Source: Thunnus maccoyii (Eukaryota; Chordata; Actinopteri; Scombriformes; Scombridae). Taken from it: a stretch of 64,000 nt of DNA. The position numbers were made by a program, and so were the translations under genes. Shown here one piece after another: positions 13,827 to 26,738 of this stretch. The notes under the pieces were generated by a model. The model made no database searches and was not told the DNA's origin. It saw only the letters and a program-made list of their open reading frames with translations. How positions within the stretch are numbered: position 1 is the stretch's first letter; each line of letters starts with the position of its first letter. Location: the NCBI RefSeq assembly GCF_910596095.1, contig NC_056544.1:15361155-15425154 (forward strand), written 5' to 3'.

Positions 13827-15352
13827 GAAATTGAAAATGGCAATGGAAATAAGAAAAGGGAAACATCAAATATGATACTCAAAATGGGAAATGGAAAAGC
13901 TTAAATGGAAATGTTTAAATTAAAAGCTTACGTTAACTTTTTTTGCATTGCACTTTACCATTTGACATTTGGTTTTTCAAGCTGTATGTAAATGAGGAGG
14001 TGTGGCCCAAAGGCTTGAGGGAAGGTTTGAAACGGCTGTGGCACAGAGGCACCTTGTTGACAGCAGGGGGCGCTGACTGCTAAAGAGCACAATGGAATGA
14101 AAACTGAGAAAACGGAGCAAGCAGAGTGAGCAGGGTCGTAACGCAATGGCTTCAACTTGATGAAAGTGTTTTAGCATTTCTGTCCATGTGGACACAAAGT
14201 CACAAGTGAAAGGAACATTCATAACTCCACCGCAAATCACATTTATCGTATACACTCACTTCACTGTATACACAAGTACAAAGGCGAGTGAAAGTCTTGC
14301 GTGCTTGCCCCCCAACAGTGTATCTGTACAAGACAGGCATTACCCAATACACTCTAGTCTAAAAATGTATTAGGCTTGATTTAATACAGGGTTAGACTGT
14401 TGAAGCAGTGCAGTCTCTGAGTTAACACAAACTCCACTGTTTTTTCTGTTGCACTGACTTGTCCTCCTCCCTGCAGACAGAGATGTTTCACCTGAACATC
14501 ACAGTGAACGACCACTTGGTGTCACAGCTTTGGATCAGTGGTCTGCCGCAGTGTTTCCAGAAGTGCTCACTGGGTCACAGCACAAACTGGACATTAGGTA
14601 CACAGCTGATTCTGTACCCACTGGATCAATGAACACCTCTAGACTCAGGACTTTTTCTCTCACTCAGACACATTTACACTTTATTAAAGTATTAGTATTT
14701 TATTTGATCTTGTACAGTTTTTTTAAATATTTTATATGATCTATAATTACCTTGGTTTACTTTGCTAATTGTATTTTGCTTGTTATATCTTGCTATTCCC
14801 GACTGTACATTTCTGTACTCCCTGTAATATGCTGCTGTAGCACCTGAATTTCTCCTAAGGGATCAATAAAGTGCAATCTTATCTTAACCAGTAAAGATGA
14901 ACAGACTTTACATGTATAGTAACAGTACACATCGGTTGCGCTTTACGTTATTTGCTTCTACTTTCCGCTGCTGAAATTAGAAAGATACAGTATGACAGCT
15001 CATTTGGCTGCCAACTCACAGCTGCAGGTTTTTATTAACTACTATTATTGTAATTCAGTTATAATTATGTAGAATTAGTCATTTGTTCTCTTAAGCAGTC
15101 AGCGCCCCCTGCTGTCCACAAGGTGCCCCAGCCGTTTCAAGGCCTCCCTCCAGCCTTTGGGCCACGCCTCCTCATTTACATACAGCTCGAAAAGCCAAAT
15201 GTAAAATGGTAAATGGAAAATTAAAAAGATAAAACATAAAATGTCAAATGGTAAATTGCAAATGCAAAAAAATTAACTTCATTACCTATTTTGTACAGTT
15301 TCATATTTGATGTTTCCCTTTCCTTATTTACATTGCCATTTTCAATTTCATC
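13827..15352. repeat. Large foldback: two inverted arms of about 265 bp around a 1 kb loop
   Basis: Left arm 13827-14090 and right arm 15085-15352 are reverse complements: both contain AGCTGTATGTAAATGAGGAG, GCAGGGGGCGCTGACTGCT and GGAAACATCAAATATGA. The right arm has an extra AAATGG-rich stretch of about 40 bp. Outside the arms, AAATTTnn-type degenerate sequence continues to about 15,600. It is either a foldback element or two opposite copies of one repeat. Confidence 0.75.
14690..14890 (+). mobile_element. LINE/SINE 3' tail
   Basis: CACCTGAATTTCTCCTAAGG then GATCAATAAAGTGCAATC and a short TCTTA tail are typical of a fish retroposon 3' end. Lies within the loop of the inverted structure at 13827-15352. 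Confidence 0.45.
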
Positions 15353-16579
15353 TTTACAATTTAAGCTTTCAGTTTGAGCATTTCCATTTAAGCTTGTGTA
15401 TTTTAAATTTCACGTTTTTCATTTTCACTTTACATTTCGAAGTTATCATTTTACATTTTAAATTTGCTTTTTCAATTTCCTTTTTCTTCTTAAGTTTAAT
15501 TATGGCCTGTTTATTCCTAGTAGTGTAGTAAAATAATAATCTTTTTCATTTTTATCTCTTTTAATTTTCTATTTGGACTTTTAATTTTAATAATGACCAA
15601 AAATATCATCCATGGTCATTCGATATGTAGATTGGTAGGCATCCTTTTGTGAGGCTTGAACATTGACCTGAACATTGGAAAAAAAAAAAAAAAAAACTAA
15701 AAACAAAACCTGACTGACCACTCTTAATTGCCAGGAAAGAGACCTGGCTGGCACCCCTAACAAAATAATAAAAATTAAAAAAGAGAACAAAAAGTCAAAC
15801 ATCACACACAGAGAAAGCCTTGATCTGAATAACATGTGCCACCTCAGAGCACTGGAGGCAACAAATCTCTATTTTTCAATCAAATCCAATTACTTGTGTG
15901 TGGCTGGTAAAGCAGTGGTAGGGAGGGATGAAAGCAAGAGGGAGCATAGATGCAAGAAACAGGGAATGATGGATAGATAAAACCGTAGTAGCATATTCAG
16001 AGAGAGAAAATGGGGGGAAAGATACAGATGGGTAAAGAGAAGGATTGGGAAGAAGGAAAGAATCAATCTAGAAAAACAGTGAGGAACTCTGTTAACTGGG
16101 TGAGGACAGCATAACAGAGAGGAAGTCAAAGGTCTGGAGTGGCATGAGAAAAGAATAATACAATAATAATAACAATTTCAGTGCTGTAAAGTTGGAACAA
16201 ATGCAGTTTGTAATGTAGCATAAAATAGATGGAGGGAGAAGAGAATTGATGGAAATACTAGAGAGTGAGCAGGGTCGGCAGAGATTTGGATTATAGCCAA
16301 GCCTACATAAAAAGACGACACCATATGTGTGGCTGGTAGATTGTTGTGTTGGCTGCTTGTTATGATAATCCGAAGAAAACTAGCCAATGCAGTGCAGAAC
16401 AGCCTGCCAAGAGAACTGTAACTGAGTATTTTCTCTTCCACAGAATAGGCAGGAAAAAGTTGACGCAACCAAGGAGCTGCTCCCTGAAAAAAAGAGAATT
16501 GAATTTATAAAGACAGTATAGTTTTGATAAGTTTTAGAGTAAAGATGCTTCAGCTCACTGTAGAGAAACAAGACATGTC

Positions 16580-17060
16580 TGCAGACACATTGTTGGCTAT
16601 GTGCTGTCAGTATGCTAGCATACTCAGAAGCTGATTACCATAATGTTTACCATGTTCACCATCTTTGGTTAGCCTGTTAGCAAGCTAACATTTGCTTATT
16701 AGCACAAAAGTAGGGAGAGGCTGAAGGGAATGTCAGTTTTTTCAGGTTTTTGGTTGTATTAGTATTGGACAAATGAAAAACTTTGACCTAGCGGTGCTAC
16801 ATGAAATGTCAGGGTGTCACCAATGTTATCACAATTTATCCTGAATGGAACATGGATATCTACCGAATTTCATGGCAATCCGTCCAACAATTGTCAAAAT
16901 ATTTCACTGTGAACCATAAATGTCAACCTCATTTTAGGGGCTGGGTGAAAAATCAGATGATCACCAAAGTCAGCTGGATTCATCCTCTGGGAACCATGAA
17001 TGTATGTACAATATTTCATGGTAATCTATCTAATATATGTCTCTCTGGACCAAAGTAGTG
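16580..17060. repeat. Common teleost dispersed repeat
   Basis: ATGTTTACCATGTTCACCAT, TTAGCAAGCTAACATTTGC, ATTTCATGGCAATCC and CATCCTCTGGGAACCATGAA in this order match a repeat I recognise as very common in fish. Two internal sub-units (TTTCATGG near 16,870 and 17,020) are partly repeated. No coding function. Confidence 0.55.
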
Positions 17061-17064
17061 GTGC

Positions 17065-19640
17065 AACTGATCGACAGTTGAAGTCTCATCTGTATGACAA
17101 ATGCACAACATTTTCAGTTATGGCATAGTGTTATCTGTCTCCAGTTATAATTAATATATTATATATGACTATATAATATTAATATTTTGAGACAAAGCTA
17201 CAAACAGACATGTGACAGTGTCCGTGTGTAGCTATATATGCATCCTGGAGGGACATATTAATCTGCTGTGAGGCAGCGGTGGAAATGTAACACGCCTGTG
17301 TCGATTTAGAGGAACACAGTAGCCTTGTACAGATAACTGTCTCTGTCTGGCGGTCACAGCCACTTGGGGGTTTCTGTCACCTCTGATTTTCCACAGACTG
17401 CCATTGTGCATGTGTGTGCTTGTGAGAAACAGAGATGATTAACATTTAAAGGGTTGATTAAATTTTTTGATTAAAATGACTGTAACCCATCGGTGGGAGG
17501 GGAACAGGAAGCAGATGTCAGATCTCGTAAACATGGGATACATCTCAATTCTCTTAATTGCATCCACGTTTCCCTCACTTGTGTCGTTTCCTTGTGTCTC
17601 TGTCCCTCCCACTGAGGATGCATGGAGAGACGCAAGGAAACCATGCGAGGAAAGAAGAAACAAGGAAACGTCCTTTCCTCTTCAGCATCACCGTGAAGCG
17701 ACGTCTGTTTCTGATGATGGCAGCTGCTGATTGCAGCTGGGTCAGCTGTCAATCGGCTTTAACAGCTGTAGAGACTTTTGATGGAGTTTGTGTCTCCATA
17801 CGTGTGCACGATCCTAATGCTAATAAAGGTGCACAGTTACCACTGCCAGAGCAGCTGTTTTCTCTCTGCAGCCTGTTATCTTTTTAACAAACACCTGCAC
17901 ATGAATAAAAAACTGTGTTCTGTATTTATACTGTGTCCTGCTCAGAGGCACATGAACCATTTCTACTGGCAGAATGTGTTCATATTACTTATTAATCATT
18001 TGTATCTGTATTTATTGGTATTCTGATTGTGAATTAATTATTTAATAAACCGGAGTGGTGACTGGAAATTATTTATTAGGCCAAATGTTTCAGGGAAAAT
18101 GGAAATTATGTAACTCATATCAAACCTGATGCTCAAGAATTTCCAGCCTCACATGTGACTGATCGGAAATGATGACAAATTATATAAAATATAAATGTGT
18201 TTAAAAAGTGTTTTTTTGCTGACAGACTCTCCCTTTAATTTCATCCATAATAAAAGTTAATGGGGGAAATAACAGATCATGAAAAGAAAAAACCTTTCTA
18301 ATGAATGTAGAAAGTTGTTTATGGTTCTTTTGTTGTTCAGACCTACAATTAACAGATTTTTAACTAGATGGTGAATCAGAAATCAAATAAAATATAAAAC
18401 TAGGGAGTGATACACTTGAGTTGAATCTGTTATCTGTCTCCACTCCAATATGAAACCGCAGTTATGTTGTGATGATAACCAATAAGGGGGTGTGCCGGCC
18501 GGTAAAAGACTTCCATGAAGGCTGCTCTTGTGTATCCTCGCTAATAGCTCCTCAGAACAGAAATAAGAGCTTTGAGACGGCCTTCAAATGGAACTCGTGA
18601 GCTTGTGGTTATGACATGGGAAGTTGTGTAAATGATATGCTTGGCTTTTGAGTATTTAAGTCATGAGAACACCACTACTAGTCAACATGGATGCCAAAAT
18701 ACTCGTCATTGTTCTCTCGTCATTCTTCATTTCTTTCCAAGAAATGTTTGTCGGCATCTAGAAGCCACCGAGGCTAACGATTTTGCTAGCTAGCAAGTGG
18801 GTAACATAATGCAGGAAATGCAAAGGCATAATGACAGAGGAGAAAGATGAAGCTGTTGGGAATATCAACATTTTACACAGACATATAAAATTACTAAGAA
18901 AAACTTAATACAACTAAAATTACGATATATTAACTTACCATCCAAAAAAATGAACTTCCATGGCCTCTGCCATTTCTGAAAATGTCAACAACACATCACA
19001 ACTCATGAACTCTGAGCTTCCAGAAAATTTCCACTTCTGAAGTTGTGAATACCACAAAGAAGGGGGCGTTCATATGGACTCTTCTCGTGAACACAGTAAA
19101 CATGACCCCATTTGAAGGCAGCCTGAGACGGCCTTCAAAATGGCACACCAGAACAACTTCCGGTTCAGGCGAGGATCAAGGAAATATCAAAAAAGAGACT
19201 TGACATGTACCCATGAACTGCTCTCTCTCTCTGTTTTTCTATTTTCCCCATATCCACTCAAGTTGCCCTCCAGTGAGGATACATTTAAAGCGAGGAAAAG
19301 GGTCCGGAAATAATCAAAGATATAACATTTATATTTTAGCTGTTTTGCTCCCCAGTTCTGTACATTTTGTAGCACTGTGCAAAAACTTTCTTCTCATTAA
19401 TTGCACTGTAAATCCAATAAAGAACCAGTAAAATTATGAATGAATATACATTAGCAAGTAGTAGCAAGTTAACACACTTATGAGAATCTGAAACACTTGA
19501 AATAATATGACATGGAAAATGTGCTTGATATGAAGGATATCAGCAGTTTTGGTGTCATTTTTCATCTTGGTACAGAGTTGCAACTCAAATCATCTCTTTA
19601 CTGACGCCTCTTTTTCTTATTCATGTGTAGTCACAGTGCA
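17065..19640. other. No gene seen; small direct repeat
   Basis: TGAGACGGCCTTCAAATGG at 18573-18591 recurs with one extra A at 19123-19142, with an inverse CCATTTGAAGGC just before the second. Possibly a decayed mobile element. Confidence 0.4.
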
Positions 19641-19647
19641 ATAATAT

Positions 19648-20082
19648 TGTCATAACCTCGCTCGTAGGCCATGACAAATACAGGAATTGACACAACAGAT
19701 GGCGGTAAAATTAAAGGTATTTATTATAATGAACAACTGAAGAAATAAGTACAAATAAGGAGTGTGTCAGTCAATAACATCAGTAATGTAGATGTGAATG
19801 CGTGACCAGTGGGGTATAAAGTGTTGTGAAGTGAAAAAAAAGTCTGACAAAAAGCAAAAACCTGCAGCTGCTGGCTGAGATGAGTCCAGGTGAGAGAGCA
19901 CGAACAACGCTAGAAGTTGGCCTTTTATCCTACGGGAGCATCAGGCCCAGGTGCTCTGAATCTGGCTGGCTGCTACGCCCACGTTCCCCCGGATACCTTT
20001 ATGGACATAATGGAATATAACAGTAACTCATAACCACACCAGCATCAATACATTTAAGGTAGGTTAGGCAGGGGCCATCACA
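19648..20082 (-). mobile_element. Solo-LTR-like sequence
   Basis: Read on the minus strand it starts TGTGATGGCCCC, has GGATAAAAGGCC (TATA-like), then AATAAATACC (polyadenylation-like), and ends GAGGTTATGACA. A U3-R-U5 layout of about 435 bp with TG...CA ends. No target duplication is evident and no internal genes lie nearby. Confidence 0.45.
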
Positions 20083-20089
20083 GTATGCA

Positions 20090-23000
20090 CACTACTGAGT
20101 GCTAAATGTTTTTTATATTATGTTTCAAAAAATGATACTTTCAGTAATCTCTAATGCTGCATTTTTTTCTCTATCAGTGCATTTTCTAATCTGCCGGTGT
20201 CTGAGGACAGGGTTTTCATTCCTGCCAAGAAAAGCAACAGGCAGAAGGATGCTAAATGAATGCAATATGCTGAAGCTCCTGCATGTTGATATTATCTGTC
20301 AGGCATCATTAGTTTTACACAGGAAACGTGTCGGCCAAGATCATCGACCGTTCAGCCATACATGTGAATTCTAAACATGCATTTTGTTGCCTTGACTTGG
20401 AACATAAAACTGAAAACTGTGCTTTTCTGATTAAATCCCACAATTGCAAATGTGAATTGATGTATAATAGATATGAATATGAATAGATTAAAGAAGGCCT
20501 GCAATTAGTACCGACAAACACTGTTACTGTTGTTGGCATTTAATCAGTGTGTTCTACTCTGAAAATACTTTATCGAATGTTTCACAGATATGTTTCCACT
20601 ACTGCGAAAAAAAGTACTACATCTTCAATATTTTGTTTTTTAAAAATGCTTTTAAATTACAAGTGAGCAGACGGCATGAATGTACTTCGATATTAATCTC
20701 TGCTGTGAAAAATACAGCTGAGTATTTGACACACACACTGTAATTCAAAAGATGAAGGCTGTAGAGTGTTGGCATCGCATGTGGGTTTAAATTTCAGGAC
20801 TGACAACGGTATGGATTTTTGGGCCCCTCTACCATCAAATTTATGCTCATCTTTGACTAAGATCTTACACATATGTCCCAAGTCAGGGAGAAAACACGTT
20901 GACATCCTTGACACACTACTACGTCCCTGCTGCTTTTGGATTGATGATGCTGCACTGTGACAGAGGGAGCAAACTAATACTTGCCAGTCAACCAGGCTGG
21001 ATATCAGGAGACAAGTGATTGCACTGTTGATGGGGGTAATTCTACACAGATAGGTGGTGATACGGAGGGGGGGCTGGAATAAATAACAGAATACAAATGC
21101 TGCATGATTGATAAATACTGTATGACAGCACTCTGTCTTCCCTGTGAAAGCCAGCAGAAGGGGAGGCCATGTTAAATCAGTGCGTGACAATGAAAACTAC
21201 TGCAGGGAAACTTTGCATAGGAAGAGATATGCAGAGGAATATCTTTGCAAAAACCTGCACAAATAGACAGCAGAACCACATTTTTTCATATCTGTCATCA
21301 GTTCAGATGAGTAATCTTCCCATGAAAAAGGCAACATTAACTGCAATCAGATATCATTACATGCAATCATTCCCTCCACAACCTGGTTGTAATTTTAAGC
21401 ATTTTTAGCTTTAAAATTGCCCTTTTTGAATGAAGTAAATATTACACTTTAGTTTGCATATGTTTTGATGGGTTCAAATAGTCCATGGCCAAATAAAGGG
21501 ACTCCTGGAGACAAATCGTGCAGTGGATATTAAAACACAGACAGCAGAAGGCACAAAAGGAGAACGGTCCAAAGGCAAAGTGCATTTCAATAAACAGCCA
21601 AGTAATATTGTCTGGGAATTGGTAAGCCAGAAAATGTCATTTGGCCCAGGTGGATTCCTATCTGTTTAGCTCATGACATTTGGAAGACATTTCAGCTCCC
21701 GTGTGGGCGACCCATTCTCTAATCTGATTTTTTAAGCAAATACAAAAAAATAAAAAAAACTACATAAAAGCAAAAGAATATTCTAGCTGCTTGTGGATAT
21801 GCTTTCACAGCTCATGTTAATTCACCACACTTCAATCCTAATGCTCATGTTTATCTGACTTGTACTGTGGAAGAAATGAACAGAAATAAAGGGGATCTAC
21901 ACTGCACAGTATCCTAGTGATTTATGGTGCCAAATAAATATTATTGTCGCAACTGATGGCGCGAGCTCATGCCAAAACAGTGATTTTCTTCATGATGCAC
22001 TTTTCATCTCAAGACTGCCTCAAAGCATCAATCTAGTCTTCTGTCAACAGGGAGCAGCGCAGATTATTTAACTGACATCTTAAAAAGCCCAGCTTCAAAT
22101 CATCTCACTCAAGAGATGCTCTCAGAGAAAATAGAGGAGAAAAAGAAAAAGAATATTTATACTGCCATGACCTAATACAAAACCAGAAATAGCAAAAAGT
22201 TTAATAACTGTATGATGATGTCCTTGTGACATTAGTGAATGACAGAGTGTATCCATTTTGCAAGCATCAGCAGTGAGCTCTGACAGGGACATTTTAACTC
22301 CTGTATAATTCTGAAAGAGTGCTGCAGGGGTGGATGTTCCATGAATTTTTCTTTGGAAAATGTGTCAGTATTCGTAGCACAAGGTTGACATCTAGTGGTT
22401 CTCCTGTGACTAACAGGACATTTGTGTCACCCTGGTGATGGAGGTCTGGAGTAACAGAAAATGTAACTATTTGCCAAGTCCAACTCTAAAGTGAATTAAT
22501 CATGAACTGTATTCTCACTTTCAGGGATAAATATTGCTTTTGAAAAGGACATCTCCACTAAATTCAATATTTGGGGAAAGTTCTGGCTGTCATCTGAACT
22601 CAATAATACCTGCAGTATTGACAGAGTTCATCAATTATATTTAAAGGACATGGCTGGCAATTTTCTATATTTTTCTTATTACAAATGTCATGTGCAGAGC
22701 CAAACCAACAATGAATGTATCTACTTACAAGTATTGTGTTTGTATCCAAAGCCTGATGTATCTCGTTCCTCTATGCCGTAGACCTCCACTCCACAGTGGC
22801 TTCTGCTGTACGCTGAACTACTCTCCAAAATAATTTTAAAAAACAAAACATCTCAGACCGACCGGGTAAGTAACTGAAACCTGTTCATGTGTTGCTCCTA
22901 TCTAATTGTATTGACTTTTCAATTTAAAACAACTGAGGAACAACTCTATTTTGCATCACTATATCAGCTAAACGTAGCCTCTGTAATTAACTTCAGACCT

Positions 23001-24356
23001 GATGTAAAAAGACTCGAAAGCCAAAGCCAATCTGCCAAAACTCTATTACAAAATTAAATTTGTCTTATTAAATTTTTTTTTTTTTTTGCTAGACTGATTC
23101 TCAAATATCTAAATGATAACAAAATCACAAGACCAAACAGGAGGCTCATTTTTGTATTGTCTTGTTCTTTAAAGCCCTATCAAAAGCAAAGGCAACGTAT
23201 TAGTAGATTTGCCAGATGATTGAGAGTTATTACTGTTTACAATATACTCTAAATAAACTCCAATCGATTTGATTTACACAAATGGCTAAAAAATAGCCTT
23301 TAAGAAGACTCGTCTGCCCCGTGCGCCAGACTGCATCATCTCGTCTCACTGAAATTAATCAATACAACCCCGCAGTACAAAAGTTTGTGGCTCATTAAAA
23401 GTCAAAGGAATTCCTGTCATTTTGGTTCTACAAACATAGTTAGGCCATGCTTACATCTGTCAACTATCAGCAGGTCTAATCCACTAGGCAGCCTTAGGCT
23501 GACCCAGCAACAGACTCGCTCTTTACCAGAGAGCAAAGCTGTAGAAGTTCCTCCAACGCTGGAAAAACTCAATGGGCCTTGAAGCATGCTTAAGCACTGA
23601 CTCAGAGAGAGAAAGAGGATAAACATGTAAGCAAAAGGGATTATTTTAGGTTTTGATCAAAGTGGGAACTCTGAACCAGCTACACATGCAGTACATTTTA
23701 AGTTTAGAGTTAGATAGAGGATAAAGTAATTTATTCAATCATTTTCCCACAAACTTTTCCCCCCAAATCTTCAGAACTGTTTTCTGGGCCATTTCATTGC
23801 TGCATGTGACTTAAACAGTCAAGAACATCTGGGTGAGAAATGTTAAATTTGCTACATTCTTCACAAGATGTTTAATCTGGGACAGCTCCTCTGGAGGTAC
23901 CCCAGGACTAACAGGTCCAGTTTTGTCAGTTTGGTGTTTTAAATGGGAATGAGAATAACATAATCTTTCTTTACAACATTGGGTAGGCTGGTCGACAATG
24001 TAAAGATGAGAGACTCTCAAAACTGGTATTCTGACAGGTTTATTTAACATTTTTTATGTCATTTAGCTGGTCCATTTTCAATAGATAGATAATACTATAA
24101 TACCATTATCTAAAAACTGAATTTATTTAATATTATTTCCAATACCTTTTAAAAACCATATTGTAGTTAATTTCTGGATTAATGACCTCTGTTGTGGGGG
24201 AAATCAAGTCCAGATGACAAACTGTGATTAAACATTGACATAATTTGCTGCATTAAAATGTTGCGGTTCAATATCACTGTAAAATCTCAGATGCCAGTTT
24301 GTTCTTGAAAGTTTGAAGAGCATTAGTTCCAAAATCACCCCCATTCATACCTGTAA

Positions 24357-24397
<41 letters not shown>

Positions 24398-25340
24398 CAT
24401 AATAAAGGTATGACAATAACATTCAGTTGGACTTTTCTCCACTGTGATGGATCACCTACTGTATCTCAAACTCGTTTTGAGGATCAGCAAGTTTATTTTT
24501 GTAGCGTGCTGAAGAAAATGGAAACCAATTGCAACCTGGAAAGTAGCAGAATTAATCTAGAATGGTCAGCAGTAATGTAAACTCTATCAATTTGAAGATA
24601 ATTGGCAGTGAAGTTTTGGCTTAAGAGGAGAGCCAACTTTTTTTTTTATAAACACTCCAAATTACAATTGAGTTGAATTTGAATTATTAGCGAACAGCTA
24701 ACATTTTTTAATAGTGACTTGTAAAACAAAATGGGTAAAGATTAATTGCTTCCTGAATACTTCTAGATTTCCCTACACACTCAACCTTTATTAACTCACT
24801 TAATTCACATAATTATGCAGCTTATACTGAATAAAAAAAGATAGAAACAGACTTTTGCCACAGTGCCCAGACTTCATTTAAAAGTACGAGGGTATTTTAG
24901 CTGACATTATTATTACATTAGAGTACATAATTAGGATGTTCAAAAAAGTAATTCCCAAAGATTTATCTCAGATTAATACACAGCTTTCACACATTTGCTG
25001 ATTATCCAACCCAAAACGTCTCAGAGGAAATGTGCAATTACTCTACCATATCCTGATATTGATCTTTTTACAATGCACCCAAATACTTAATACTAGTATC
25101 CTTGATTTTTCCCAACTGACTGTTCTGTGCTACTGACTGATGCACAATTACTGCATGTCCATCCATTATTAGTATTATCAAAAAATGAGAGAGCATTGGT
25201 CTCATTGGTAAAGGCTACTTAGATCCCTTTTTAAGTCCAACAGTTCCCTCTATTAGCTTCACATTGTTTGGCCCTCCAATTTTTATGGCTCCCGTCTTTT
25301 ACAATTGCTCCTGTTAAATTAATTCTTGAATTCTATATGC
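20090..25340. other. No gene seen
   Basis: A/T-rich. TTTAAAGGACATGGCTGGCA at about 22,640 looks like the start of another dispersed fish repeat. The rest is unassigned. Confidence 0.45.
24358..24395. repeat. (ATT)n microsatellite
   Basis: About 12 ATT units. Confidence 0.95.
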
Positions 25341-25349
25341 TTTGAATTT

Positions 25350-26738
25350 TCAGACCATTAGACTCTTATTTGATCTGCCCCTACCTTTTCCTAAGCTCTT
25401 ACCACTGCTCTGGCTGTTGTGCCTCTTTTGCTTTGTTTGTTCTTCTGGGTCAAAATCAGAGTCACTGTCATTTTTTGGTCTTGTTTTTCCTCTCCCAGCA
25501 TTCTTTCTCACTGTTTTGCTTCTCTCCTCTTCATCTTCTTCTTCTTCTTCTTCTTCTGCTGAGTCAAAGGATGTGTCACTGTTGGTCAGCTCATCCTCAC
25601 TCTCTTCGTTGCTAGAACGTTTTCTTTTCAACTTCTGTCCCTTTACTTTTCCAGTCTTAGTATTTAAACCCTGGCCTTCCATTTGATTGCCCAGAATTAA
25701 GTTGCCTGCTGCATCTCTCTTGGGCCTTCCTATGGGTCTGCCTGTGCTCCTCCTCCTTTTCATTTTTGCTGTAGTAAGTCTCTCATTCTGCACCTCCTCT
25801 TCTGTATGCTGCTGCTCCTCCTCTACATTGTCGACCTCCAAATCTGTGCCTTTCTGACTCCCATCCTCTTGAGCATCACTAGTGTCGCTTGCCCTTTCCT
25901 TACCCTTCTTCCGTTCACATCCAGAACCGGATGTGTGGTAACGCTGCACATGACTCTTCAAGCTCACATTGTGATTGAAGCATTTGTCGCAATGCTGACA
26001 CTTATAAGGCCTCTCCCCTGTGTGCAGGCGCATGTGGGATTTGAGGTGGCTTGACTGGCTGAAGCTGCGTTGGCACTCTGAACACTTGTACGGTTTCAAC
26101 CCTGTGTGCACAACAGAGTGTCTCTGGAGATGAGGTCTATCCCTAAATTCAATCCCACAGACTCCACATCTGAACTCCTTTGAGATTCTGTGATCTGCCA
26201 GGTGAATGCTGCGTTCTTTACTGGTTGCGAATGTCTCTGAACAGTCTGGACATTTATAAGGTGTCGCACTATCTTGATGGGTCTCCTCATGTTTGAGTTT
26301 GTCCACCCTTGTTCTGAAGGTTACATGGCAGTATTTGCAAGGATGTTCATAGGTTTCATCATGGATATTGCTATGATGTTTTAGAGAACTCTCACTAACA
26401 CATCTTTTGCCACAAATATTGCAGGAATATGGCTTTATTTTGTACTCACATGTGTGAGGCTTCAGGATATTAAAAAAACTTCCACACTCTGTGCAGAGTT
26501 CATTAATTCTGAGGCCACTACGGGAATCAAAATCTCCCTCCTCTTCAGTTTCCTCATCTGAACCCTTTGCAAGCTCTTCAGCCAGCAAAATATCCTCTGT
26601 TGGATTCCACTCCCCGTCTGAACTCACTGCACCTTGATCACCCTCCTCTCCTTCATCTGAGGGATTACTTTCTTCATCACTAAAAGTAACAATCTCAGAC
26701 GAAACCGCACAGCTGGGGTCGACATCTGTCAGCGTTGT
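25350..26738 (-). CDS. Gene A last exon, C2H2 zinc fingers and basic tail
   Basis: 462 codons plus a TGA stop. The acceptor is CACAG before ACAACGCTG; the open frame upstream of it is intron. Order: acidic Ser/Asp/Glu segment; a degenerate finger (CTECGSFF...HTC); six C2H2 fingers, the last with the longer C-terminal spacing HVQRYH; an acidic and basic linker; an AT-hook-like GRPIGRPKR; a poly-Glu run encoded by a CTT/TTC repeat near 25,532-25,557; and a basic C-terminus with KGRGRSNK. Expected to act in the nucleus as a DNA-binding module. Confidence 0.9.
   Translation of the reverse strand, partial: TTLTDVDPSCAVSSEIVTFSDEESNPSDEGEEGDQGAVSSDGEWNPTEDILLAEELAKGSDEETEEEGDFDSRSGLRINELCTECGSFFNILKPHTCEYKIKPYSCNICGKRCVSESSLKHHSNIHDETYEHPCKYCHVTFRTRVDKLKHEETHQDSATPYKCPDCSETFATSKERSIHLADHRISKEFRCGVCGIEFRDRPHLQRHSVVHTGLKPYKCSECQRSFSQSSHLKSHMRLHTGERPYKCQHCDKCFNHNVSLKSHVQRYHTSGSGCERKKGKERASDTSDAQEDGSQKGTDLEVDNVEEEQQHTEEEVQNERLTTAKMKRRRSTGRPIGRPKRDAAGNLILGNQMEGQGLNTKTGKVKGQKLKRKRSSNEESEDELTNSDTSFDSAEEEEEEEDEEERSKTVRKNAGRGKTRPKNDSDSDFDPEEQTKQKRHNSQSSGKSLGKGRGRSNKSLMV

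Noticed and set aside
20693-21190. 165-codon open frame on the minus strand
   Set aside because: No family resemblance and no start or splice support; length is within chance for this much sequence.
25342-26054. Plus-strand frames opposite the gene A finger exon
   Set aside because: Shadows of the real minus-strand coding exon; the same occurs opposite the last exons of B, C and D.
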